Assembly (NCBI GenBank): GCA_030706015.1
Contig: JAUZPI010000094.1
Span: 1 to 14,859 of the forward strand
Reading direction: 5' to 3'
From: Bacillota bacterium
GTDB lineage: Bacteria; Bacillota; Clostridia; Clostridiales; Clostridiaceae
Length of the DNA: 14,859 nucleotides
Positions 1 through 5,870 of the stretch are shown here, piece by piece. A program made the translations under genes and the position numbers. The notes beneath the pieces are model-generated. The model worked only from the letters and a program-made list of their open reading frames with translations. It was not told the DNA's origin and searched no databases. Positions within the stretch are counted from its first letter, which is position 1. The number at the start of each line of letters is the position of its first letter.

Positions 1-1086
1 ACTACCTATAGAGCCTGTTGGTCTAACTAAGAATAATGGAGTTATACCTGCACGAGCAGTTATCATTGCCCATCCCATTTTTCTTTGATAGTCTGAAAGT
101 CCTTTACTTGATCCATCTTCATAAGTGTCATGAGTTTCAACAAAAGCTACTGCTTTACCTGAATCAACTCCGCCTAAAGAATTTCCTAATGAGCTTAAGT
201 TACCTGAGCTAAGTGCACCTCTTACCATGCCGCCTAGGTTACTTGCAGTAACACCATTCATAAAGGATTCATATGCTGAGATGTTATCTACTGTTCCATC
301 TTGTAACACTTCACCATAAGCGTATAAGTTTGATCTATTGCTTAAACTGCCTAATGTATTTGTCCAATAGCTGCCAGCCCAATATTGATTAGCATCTTGA
401 CCAATGTTTGTTTCAATGTGTTTAGCAGCATCATATCTGAAGCCGTCTGCACCATCAGCTACAAGTTGATTTAAGTATGATAATGCATAGCTTTGAACTG
501 TAGAGTTTTGGGTATTTAAATCCGGCATACCGATACCCTTTTGTGTTATATCTGGTCTACTGCTCCAATTTGAACATTGTCCTTGATTGTGATAAAGACT
601 TGAATTCTGGAATTTTGGATCAACTGCAGGATCCCATTGATCTGCATTTCCATTGTTAGCTACGTGATTCATAACAACGTCAACAATAACTTTTATTCCA
701 TAGCTGTGTGCTGCACTACATAATGCTTTAAAATCTGATTCGCTTCCAAGTTGTGCATTACCTACTGATTGGTTAGTTGGTTGATATAACATCCACCACT
801 TTGTTGGATCTGTAGTTGGATCCTTAGTTCCTTGAGCAGGTGAAACTTGTACAGTGTTAAATCCTGCTGCTGCAATATTTGGTAATTCGTTCTTTATAGC
901 ATTAAAGGACCAGTCAAAAGCATGAAGTATTGTACCATCCTTTGTGTTTGCTGGTAATGCTGGGGCAGCATGTACAACTCCTGAAGATTGAGTTGATGTG
1001 AAGTTAAATTGTGGCAATGGTGATCCTACTAGCGTTACAAATAAACCTAATGCCATTAATCTTGATACTAATTTTTTTCTTACCAT
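1..1086 (-). CDS. Secreted alpha-amylase, GH13 AmyE-like (C-terminus beyond left edge)
   Basis: Endo-acting starch hydrolase exported from the cell; 362 residues are visible and the frame is open to base 1. A signal peptide is clear: basic MVRKK start, hydrophobic core around residues 9-21, and a probable cleavage after VHA near residue 40. The catalytic barrel follows with all the family signatures: VIVDVVMNH (region I), DGFRYDAAKH with the nucleophile Asp219, YGEV with the acid/base Glu259, and VETHDTY with His319-Asp320. The segment ending TPLFLVRPTGS resembles the Bacillus subtilis AmyE subfamily. The ATG start has an AGGAG sequence about 9 bases upstream. The leader carries cre-like sites, so carbon catabolite repression by CcpA is likely. 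Domain content past residue 362, such as starch-binding modules, cannot be judged. Identification is firm; exact substrate specificity is inferred. Confidence 0.95.
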   Translation of the reverse strand, partial: MVRKKLVSRLMALGLFVTLVGSPLPQFNFTSTQSSGVVHAAPALPANTKDGTILHAFDWSFNAIKNELPNIAAAGFNTVQVSPAQGTKDPTTDPTKWWMLYQPTNQSVGNAQLGSESDFKALCSAAHSYGIKVIVDVVMNHVANNGNADQWDPAVDPKFQNSSLYHNQGQCSNWSSRPDITQKGIGMPDLNTQNSTVQSYALSYLNQLVADGADGFRYDAAKHIETNIGQDANQYWAGSYWTNTLGSLSNRSNLYAYGEVLQDGTVDNISAYESFMNGVTASNLGGMVRGALSSGNLSSLGNSLGGVDSGKAVAFVETHDTYEDGSSKGLSDYQRKMGWAMITARAGITPLFLVRPTGSIGS

Positions 1087-1107
1087 TATAATCACTCCTT
1101 TTATTTT

Positions 1108-1122
1108 TGTAATCGTTTGCAT
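1108..1122 (-). promoter_or_regulatory. CcpA cre site in the amylase leader
   Basis: Read on the minus strand this is ATGCAAACGATTACA, which fits the consensus WTGNAANCGNWNNCW at every position. It lies 22 bases before the amylase start, downstream of the predicted promoter, so bound CcpA would act as a roadblock. The match is seen; function is inferred from CcpA biology in Firmicutes. Confidence 0.75.
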
Positions 1123-1139
1123 TGGTTGCAAAATAATAA

Positions 1140-1154
1140 TGCCAACGTTTGAAT
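1140..1154 (-). promoter_or_regulatory. Second cre-like site in the amylase leader
   Basis: Minus-strand ATTCAAACGTTGGCA matches the cre consensus with one mismatch (T for G at position 3). It sits 17 bases upstream of the perfect cre site, between the leader hairpin and the start codon. It may be a weaker auxiliary CcpA site. Confidence 0.4.
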
Positions 1155-1170
1155 TGTACTGTCTCGTCCT

Positions 1171-1194
1171 GATTCTTACTAAAAAGTTAGAATC
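1171..1194 (-). other. Hairpin near the 5' end of the amylase mRNA
   Basis: On the minus strand GATTCT-A-ACT pairs with AGT-A-AGAATC around a TTTT loop: nine pairs with one A-A mismatch. It begins directly after a strong orphan Shine-Dalgarno sequence and about 13 bases after the predicted transcription start. There is no U-run after it, so it is not a terminator. A 5' mRNA-stabilising role is my inference. Confidence 0.5.
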
Positions 1195-1202
1195 ACCTCC
1201 TT
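1192..1202 (-). promoter_or_regulatory. Orphan Shine-Dalgarno sequence (STAB-SD-like) in the amylase leader
   Basis: Minus-strand AAGGAGGTGAT is complementary over 11 bases to the anti-Shine-Dalgarno tail of bacterial 16S rRNA. No ATG, GTG or TTG follows at a usable spacing, and the amylase start is over 100 bases away with its own AGGAG. It would lie within about 5 bases of the predicted 5' end, the position where ribosome-binding mRNA stabilisers (STAB-SD) act in Bacillus cry leaders. Confidence 0.5.
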
Positions 1203-1213
1203 AAAATAAGATT

Positions 1214-1242
1214 TATATATAGGATAATTAAAAACGAGTAAA
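1214..1242 (-). promoter_or_regulatory. Probable amylase promoter
   Basis: Minus-strand TTTACT (1237-1242), a 17-base spacer and TATATA (1214-1219) give a plausible housekeeping promoter with a start near 1207. The sequence is AT-rich, so chance matches are likely; support comes from its position just before the leader SD, the hairpin and the cre sites. Confidence 0.45.
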
Positions 1243-1695
1243 CCTTTTCATCTTCTCCAAAGTTGTCCACACATACAATGCTTATTAAACAGTCAATTCA
1301 TGTGAACTATTTTAAGAAACTTAAATAATTTGAGATGACCTAATTTATACTTACAAATTTAATGCCAAATGCAAGTTGTTTAAACGTTTGCATAGGCAAT
1401 AAAAACAAAATGCTTTAGTACTTCTATTCAAATATTTTTGTTACTTTTGACATTATCCATTGACGTGTAACCTTGTACATCAATACCTTAATTATTTTTG
1501 TTCTTAACTTGTTTACAATTACATTATATTCTTCTTAGCATGATATGTAAAATGCAATTAGGGCGTTTTTATGAGACAAAAGCCACAATATACCACAACT
1601 TTCTCTATTTTTCTCTATTTTTCGTTATTTTTTTATGTTTTACCTTAATATTTATGCAATGTTTTAATTAAAATTAAAAATAATCTCCAAGTATC
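1243..1695. other. AT-rich intergenic spacer
   Basis: No convincing coding region is seen on either strand between the amylase promoter and the small NIF3/CutA-like gene. The stretch contains a third cre-like site inside a dyad at 1364-1397, and a short tandem repeat: TTCTCTATTT twice at 1601-1620, followed by the degenerate copy TTCGTTATTT. I see no clean rho-independent terminator for the gene ending at 1696. Confidence 0.6.
1364..1397. promoter_or_regulatory. cre-like site embedded in an imperfect dyad
   Basis: Bases 1379-1393 read ATGCAAACGTTTAAA on the minus strand, the cre consensus with one mismatch. The site overlaps an imperfect inverted repeat whose arms are GCCAAATGCAA (1364-1374) and TTTGCATAGGC (1387-1397). 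It lies about 290 bases before the amylase start, upstream of the predicted promoter, so it is a candidate upstream CcpA site. Confidence 0.35.
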
Positions 1696-2022
1696 TTATT
1701 GGCTAATCATCGGTAATACGTTAATTACTGGCTTTTCATAGGGATGATTCTTTTTAATAATGTAAATGACATTTTTATACAGTTCCATTTTACAACAAAA
1801 TTCAACCTTTATTTCTTCTGCACTGCATATATCACCCACTTCCCCAATAAAAGGGTGAGCTTCTTCCATGGGTCTCCAAAATCCTATAACCTTTGATATG
1901 GCCATGCAGTAATCATAACATCCATCTACTGTTAGTGCACCTATGTTATTTAATTCTAGCCTAAGTTTCTCTATATATTCCTTTGGTATATATGTTTCAA
2001 TCTTCACTAAACTAAATTCCAC
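1696..2022 (-). CDS. Standalone NIF3/YqfO insert-domain (CutA-like) protein
   Basis: A 108-residue cytosolic protein without signal or membrane segments. It matches the pattern of the PII/CutA-like domain inserted in YqfO/NIF3 proteins: GFWRPMEEAHPFIGEVG at residues 47-63 corresponds to the family's G-x-F-R-P-x-x-G-A-x-P-x-x-G-x-x-G stretch, and HPYEKP at 93-98 to the conserved HPYEEP. Here it stands alone, without the metal-binding NIF3 halves. Such COG3323-type proteins are often labelled divalent-ion tolerance or cytochrome biogenesis proteins on weak grounds; the real function is unknown to me. The start is GTG at 2020-2022, with AGGAGGG about 8 bases upstream. It follows the homocysteine methyltransferase gene in the same direction after 168 bases, so it could be co-transcribed or controlled by the element in that gap. 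Confidence 0.85.
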   Translation of the reverse strand: MEFSLVKIETYIPKEYIEKLRLELNNIGALTVDGCYDYCMAISKVIGFWRPMEEAHPFIGEVGDICSAEEIKVEFCCKMELYKNVIYIIKKNHPYEKPVINVLPMISQ

Positions 2023-2080
2023 TGCTAATCCCTCCTTATTTTTTCAAAGCCAATCTAATTCCTTGCATTACAATTAAAGA

Positions 2081-2188
2081 AATTTGAGGTTGGTTTGTTC
2101 CTCAATAACTAGCTTACTATGCACCCTACTATCTCTAATAGCAGAGAAGAAAGCTAAATATCATTCTAACAATCTCCAACCCCAAATT
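2081..2188 (-). other. Nested inverted-repeat element, possible structured RNA
   Basis: The arms AATTTGAGGTTGG (2081-2093) and CCAACCCCAAATT (2176-2188) are inverted copies matching at 12 of 13 positions and enclose 82 bases. Inside lie a TAGCTT/AAGCTA pair and a small CTCT/AGAG hairpin. On the minus strand the distal CCTCAA can pair instead with a nearby TTGAGG (2100-2105 with 2084-2089). It fills most of the gap between the homocysteine methyltransferase stop and the next start. It could be a terminator, a leader switch or a small terminal-repeat element; I do not recognise it as a known riboswitch. Confidence 0.45.
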
Positions 2189-2190
2189 AA

Positions 2191-3969
2191 TTACATAACT
2201 TTATTCATTATCTTCATAACCATGCTAACTCTATTGAAAGGTGTAATAAAATATAAGCCATCCACATAATTTTTAATTTTATTTGCTATATCTACTGCTA
2301 TGTCTATACCCGTTTCTTCCGCTTCCTCTTTTGTCATATCCTTATTAAATCTATTAATGTATTTTTCCGGTATATGTATTCCAGGAACTTCATTATTTAA
2401 AAACAGAGCATTTTTATAAGTAACAATAGGCATGATTCCTGCAAGTATCTTTACATTATGTTCCTTTTTCAATTTTATCAAATATTCAATCACTTCTTCA
2501 TCATAAATTGGCTGAGTTAAGAAAAATTCTGCGCCTTTTTCAGTTTTCTTAAGCATTCTAGATACTTCAAAATCCTTATTTAAAACATTTAAATTTAAAG
2601 CTCCACCCACACTTATTTTGTCTAAATTAAATACCTCTTTATTCATTTCAGATACAAGTTCTATTAGTTTAAAGGAATTTAAATTAAAAACGCTTTTTGT
2701 TCCCATTCTGTCGGATTCTGCCACAGGGTCTCCTGTAACAGCCAAAACATTCCTAATACCCTCAACATGAGCCGCTAACAACCCTGATCTTAAGGCATTT
2801 TGATTTTTATCTCTGCAGCAAACATGCGGCATAGCATCTATACCTATTTCTCTTTTAATCTTTGCCGCAATGGTAATAGAGTCTACCCTTACTATTGCCC
2901 TTGGAGAATCCGCAACAGTTACTAAATCCACTCCATTTTCTTTACACATCCTAGCTCCTTCCATAATTTTTTCTATGGATGTATCGAAGGGAGGATCCAG
3001 TTCAACAGCTACAACAAATTCATTATTAATTAATTTACCTGCAAAATCATTACTTCCCTTATTTACAGTTTCTATTTCTCTAGTTTCTGTTTGGATTCTA
3101 GCACTAAACTTATTACCATTAACGGATATTAGATTAGCTAGTCTCTTTATATGCGCGGGTGTTGTACCACAGCAGCCGCCTAATATTTTTACACCTTGAT
3201 TCTTAATTTCTAACATTATATCTGCAAAGTATGTAGGATTATTAGTATAAATAGTTCTTTCATTTATCAGTTCAGGATAACCTGCATTTGGTAATACAGA
3301 CACTATACTATCTGACAAATTCAATTTTTTTACCGCTTTATATAAATGGGTAGGACCTGAACCGCAGTTAAATCCAAATGCATCTATACTTTTTAATGTT
3401 CTAGTTTCTTCTACAATTCCACTTATACTAACACCTTTTCTTGTATACCCAGAAGGCGTTATTGCAAATTGTGTTAATATGAAAGCATCTTTATTTTTTC
3501 TCTTAATATACTGAGTTATATCTTTTAGATATTCCACGCTACTAAAGGTTTCAAATATAAATATATTTTCACCTAAATTTAAGAATGTATCTGCAATAAA
3601 TTTATATTCATCTAAAACATTTATATTATCCTTTTCCACTTTAGCTTCGTGAATAGGACCAATACTTGCAGCTACAAAAACATCTTTTCCTTCTGCAGCC
3701 AGTTTTGCTATAGAGTATCCAGCCCCTATTATCTCCTTAACTTTTTCTCGAGATATATTTAAAGTTATGCTATTTGCAGAAAAAGTATTAGTTCTTATTA
3801 ACTTTGCACCAGCCTCTATATAATCTAAGTGAATCTTTTTTATTATTTCCGGCTTGTCTATATTTGCAAATTCACAAAAGGATATATTATCTCCTGTTAA
3901 TTCAGAGTAATAAGTTCCCATTGCTCCATCAGTTATTAGTATATTATCTTTTAAATACTCATTCATCAT
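2191..3969 (-). CDS. Bifunctional homocysteine S-methyltransferase / methylenetetrahydrofolate reductase (YitJ-like)
   Basis: A 592-residue cytosolic fusion of two one-carbon enzymes. Residues about 1-285 form the Hcy-methyltransferase barrel: ITDGAMGTY near 12-20, FGFNCGSGP with Cys202, and GGCCGTTP with Cys266-Cys267. These three cysteines are the zinc ligands that activate homocysteine. Residues about 305-592 form a MetF-type flavin barrel: VELDPP with Glu323, VTGDP at 411-415 and FFLTQP at 482-487. The fusion architecture equals B. subtilis YitJ. It would link reduction of methylene-tetrahydrofolate to methionine synthesis, although MetF of acetogens and relatives can also serve other one-carbon routes. 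The start is ATG, followed at once by a second in-frame ATG, with AGGGGGAG upstream. No S-box riboswitch motif is visible in the short leader. Confidence 0.93.
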   Translation of the reverse strand: MMNEYLKDNILITDGAMGTYYSELTGDNISFCEFANIDKPEIIKKIHLDYIEAGAKLIRTNTFSANSITLNISREKVKEIIGAGYSIAKLAAEGKDVFVAASIGPIHEAKVEKDNINVLDEYKFIADTFLNLGENIFIFETFSSVEYLKDITQYIKRKNKDAFILTQFAITPSGYTRKGVSISGIVEETRTLKSIDAFGFNCGSGPTHLYKAVKKLNLSDSIVSVLPNAGYPELINERTIYTNNPTYFADIMLEIKNQGVKILGGCCGTTPAHIKRLANLISVNGNKFSARIQTETREIETVNKGSNDFAGKLINNEFVVAVELDPPFDTSIEKIMEGARMCKENGVDLVTVADSPRAIVRVDSITIAAKIKREIGIDAMPHVCCRDKNQNALRSGLLAAHVEGIRNVLAVTGDPVAESDRMGTKSVFNLNSFKLIELVSEMNKEVFNLDKISVGGALNLNVLNKDFEVSRMLKKTEKGAEFFLTQPIYDEEVIEYLIKLKKEHNVKILAGIMPIVTYKNALFLNNEVPGIHIPEKYINRFNKDMTKEEAEETGIDIAVDIANKIKNYVDGLYFITPFNRVSMVMKIMNKVM

Positions 3970-4025
3970 TTGCTATCTCCCCCTTAAACAAGATAAATCC
4001 GTATATATGAAATCAATACTTTATA

Positions 4026-4052
4026 TTAAAATACATCCTTAATGTATTTTAA
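4026..4052 (-). other. Stem-loop upstream of the homocysteine methyltransferase gene
   Basis: A perfect 11-bp stem, TTAAAATACAT (4026-4036) with ATGTATTTTAA (4042-4052), around a five-base loop. It lies 57 bases before the ATG at 3969, between the SASP terminator and this gene. The T-rich flank is weak, so it could be a terminator, an attenuator or a 5' stabilising stem. A loose TTGTTA/TATGTT promoter just upstream would place the stem at the transcript's 5' end. Confidence 0.45.
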
Positions 4053-4095
4053 CATAAAGCAGCTGTTTTTGGGATAACAATATATTCATTTATAT

Positions 4096-4133
4096 AAAAA
4101 GGGATATTCAATTCAATTTAATTTGATTATCCC
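4096..4133 (-). terminator. Rho-independent terminator after the SASP genes
   Basis: On the minus strand GGGATA-A-TCAA pairs with TTGAA-TATCCC, one mismatch within the stem, immediately followed by TTTTT (the A-run at 4096-4100). It begins 20 bases past the second SASP stop codon. Confidence 0.8.
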
Positions 4134-4152
4134 TGTATATGCACTACTGGCA

Positions 4153-4365
4153 TTATTTCTTTTTCAGCAAATTTCTTTCAAAGCTTTCAACTGCCTCTCT
4201 AACCTTTTCTCCTCCCATGGCACCTCCAACTGTTCCACATAGTTTTGATGACATGTTCCCCCAATATCTGTCTTTAGGTATTTCGATTCCAAGCTCATCT
4301 GCTATTTCAGTTTTTGTGGAAGCTATTCTTTCAAGTTCACTTATTCTATAATCTTCTTTAGCCAT
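4153..4365 (-). CDS. Small acid-soluble spore protein, alpha/beta type (copy 2)
   Basis: A 70-residue DNA-binding spore core protein that would coat forespore DNA and be degraded at germination. The GPR protease site is visible as TEIADE (residues 19-24, cleavage expected between Glu20 and Ile21). The C-terminal DNA-binding part keeps CGTVGG followed by a basic helix (KVREAVESFERNLLKKK), but the canonical TSR-x-N-G motif reads SSKLCG and is preceded by YWG. It is more divergent than its neighbour: the segment between VGG and the helix has an additional AMGG. AGGGAG lies 9 bases before the ATG. It is 20 bases downstream of copy 1, in the same direction and ahead of a shared terminator, so the pair is probably one unit expressed under a forespore sigma factor, though I could not identify the promoter. 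Confidence 0.9.
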   Translation of the reverse strand: MAKEDYRISELERIASTKTEIADELGIEIPKDRYWGNMSSKLCGTVGGAMGGEKVREAVESFERNLLKKK

Positions 4366-4385
4366 ATAAATAATCTCCCTTCAGT

Positions 4386-4601
4386 TTAATTCTTATTTTT
4401 TACCATTGATTTCTCAACACTTTCAATCATTTTTTTAACCATACTTCCTCCTACATCTCCACATCTTTGTGCTGGGACATATCCCCACCTTCCATCATCA
4501 GAATGGGGAATATCTACCCCGATTTCGTTTGCCACCTCTTCTTTAAGTTTATCTACAGCATGCTGTGCTTTGGGTACTAAAGCTCCATGGCGTCTGCTCA
4601 T
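4386..4601 (-). CDS. Small acid-soluble spore protein, alpha/beta type (copy 1)
   Basis: A 71-residue spore core DNA-binding protein. The N-terminal KLKEEVANEIGVDIP segment (residues 18-32) holds the GPR cleavage site EEVANE, cut expected between Glu22 and Val23. The C-terminal motif reads RWGYVPAQRCGDVGGSMVKKM, which keeps the G-x-VGG core and the MVKKM helix of the family, but has AQRCG where canonical proteins have TSR-x-NG, so the deamidation-prone Asn is replaced by Cys. A GAGGAG site lies 5 bases before the ATG. It is the first gene of a two-SASP unit, diverging from birA across 210 bases. Assignment to the family is firm; whether this subgroup binds DNA like SspA and SspB is inferred. 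Confidence 0.93.
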   Translation of the reverse strand: MSRRHGALVPKAQHAVDKLKEEVANEIGVDIPHSDDGRWGYVPAQRCGDVGGSMVKKMIESVEKSMVKNKN

Positions 4602-4699
4602 TTTCTCCTCATCCTTCCTAATGTTTATTCAACAATTATTTTCTCAATATGCAAAAATAAATATTCTGTGACATTATGGTGCTAAAGGAAAGAATATAA

Positions 4700-4714
4700 T
4701 TGCAAACGCTTATT
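4700..4714 (+). promoter_or_regulatory. cre-like sequence in the SASP-birA gap
   Basis: TTGCAAACGCTTATT matches the CcpA consensus with one mismatch (T for C at position 14). It abuts the -35 element of the predicted birA promoter. Catabolite control of birA would be unusual, so this may be fortuitous. Confidence 0.3.
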
Positions 4715-4741
4715 TGTTAATTTATTCTTTAATGCTATAAT
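4714..4741 (+). promoter_or_regulatory. Probable birA promoter
   Basis: TTGTTA (4714-4719), a 16-base spacer and a perfect TATAAT (4736-4741) give a housekeeping-type promoter about 65 bases before the birA start. No BirA operator is seen here, so autoregulation is not indicated. Confidence 0.55.
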
Positions 4742-4811
4742 TAATAAGAACCTTTTTAGGAAATAATCTTAAAACTAAGTGATGCAAAATAGAATTATAG
4801 GGGTGTTTTAG

Positions 4812-5798
4812 TTGAAAGAAGATATATTACTTATGCTTAAAAATGACACGGATAATTTTGTATCTGGCCAAAATATCAGCGATAAACTTGGTGTAAGTAG
4901 AGCTGCTATTTGGAAATACATCAATCAACTTAAGGAAGATGGATATGTAATTGAATCAGTTTCAAAAAAAGGATATAAGTTAATTTCATCTCCAGACTTA
5001 CTTACTAGTGAAGAATTATCCAGTTTATTAAATACAAACTATATTGGAAAGAATATCATACATTTTGATTCAATAGATTCCACTAATAACAAGGCGAAAG
5101 AACTAGCAAACCATGGAGAAGGTGAAGGAACAGTAGTCTTTGCGGAAGAACAAACACTTGGAAGAGGACGCCTTGGTAGAAGCTGGGTTTCACCAAAATA
5201 TAAGGGTGCTTGGATGTCAATCATTTTAAGACCTCAGATAGACCCCTATAATATTTCCCTAATAACTCAAGTTGGTGCTGCCGCGGTTGGCAAGGCAATG
5301 AAGGATCTTGATATAGATGTATGTGTAAAATGGCCTAATGATTTAATTTTAAATAGAAAAAAAGTTTGCGGTATTCTAACTGAAATGAGTGGTGAACTTA
5401 ATCAAATGAACCATGTTATTATTGGGATTGGAATCAACGTAAATCAAGATTTAGAAGACTTCCCAAGTGATGTATACAATGTAGCAACTTCAGTTAAAAT
5501 TGAAAAAGGCCATGAAATATCCAGAAAAATATTAGTCGCTAAAATACTTAATTATTTTGAAGAATTTTATAGCGATTTTATTACTAACTTAGATGCTAAA
5601 AATTGTTTAAGATTTTGCAAAGAGAATTCTATACTTATAGGTAAAGAAATTAATATAACTAGAAAAGATGAAACTTTTATAGCTAAAGCTATAGATTTAA
5701 ATGATAGGGGCGAATTAGTTGTTCGATATCATGATGGCCGTATTGAAAATCTAATATCTGGTGAAGTTTCTCTCCATGGATTTTATGGGTTAATATAA
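4812..5798 (+). CDS. birA: Bifunctional biotin--protein ligase / biotin operon repressor
   Basis: Activates biotin to biotinyl-5'-AMP and transfers it to carboxylase subunits; as holo-repressor it binds biotin operators. The protein has 328 residues. Residues about 17-45 are a winged helix-turn-helix (ISDKLGVSRAAIWKYINQL), so this is the group II repressor form. The catalytic domain shows the GRGRLGR biotinyl-AMP loop at 117-123, KWPND at 173-177 with the adenylation Lys, KKVCGIL at 183-189 and GIGINVN at 205-211. A small C-terminal domain follows from about residue 280. The start is TTG with AGGGGTG 6 bases upstream; the next in-frame ATG (4833) would lose the first helix and lacks a good site. 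It is the only plus-strand gene in the window. A predicted operator target lies 3 kb away, upstream of bioD. Confidence 0.96.
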   Translation: MKEDILLMLKNDTDNFVSGQNISDKLGVSRAAIWKYINQLKEDGYVIESVSKKGYKLISSPDLLTSEELSSLLNTNYIGKNIIHFDSIDSTNNKAKELANHGEGEGTVVFAEEQTLGRGRLGRSWVSPKYKGAWMSIILRPQIDPYNISLITQVGAAAVGKAMKDLDIDVCVKWPNDLILNRKKVCGILTEMSGELNQMNHVIIGIGINVNQDLEDFPSDVYNVATSVKIEKGHEISRKILVAKILNYFEEFYSDFITNLDAKNCLRFCKENSILIGKEINITRKDETFIAKAIDLNDRGELVVRYHDGRIENLISGEVSLHGFYGLI

Positions 5799-5819
5799 GT
5801 ATAGAGCATTATATAAACA

Positions 5820-5859
5820 AAAATGCACATCATGCAATAATCTGCTTGATGTGCATTTT
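5820..5859. terminator. Bidirectional terminator between birA and the serine hydrolase gene
   Basis: A perfect 13-bp stem, AAAATGCACATCA (5820-5832) and TGATGTGCATTTT (5847-5859), with a 14-base loop. A T-run on one side and an A-run on the other let it serve both convergent genes; it lies 21 bases past the birA stop and 12 from the opposing stop. Confidence 0.88.
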
Positions 5860-5870
5860 AAAGTTATAAA

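Noticed and set aside
998..1204. Plus-strand 68-codon ORF over the amylase signal peptide and leader
   Set aside because: Antisense to the amylase signal peptide and its regulatory sites; no start-site support.
1601..1630. TTCTCTATTT tandem repeat as a CRISPR or mobile-element signal
   Set aside because: Only two exact copies plus one degenerate copy, without spacers or flanking duplications; simple slippage in AT-rich DNA explains it.
2084..2269. Plus-strand 61-codon ORF
   Set aside because: It runs across the inverted-repeat spacer and the antisense of the methyltransferase end, has no ribosome site and an unnatural composition.
4602..4700. Forespore sigma-G promoter for the SASP genes
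   Set aside because: GCATA and CAT-like boxes occur, but no pair has the 17-18 base spacing, so I did not annotate a promoter.
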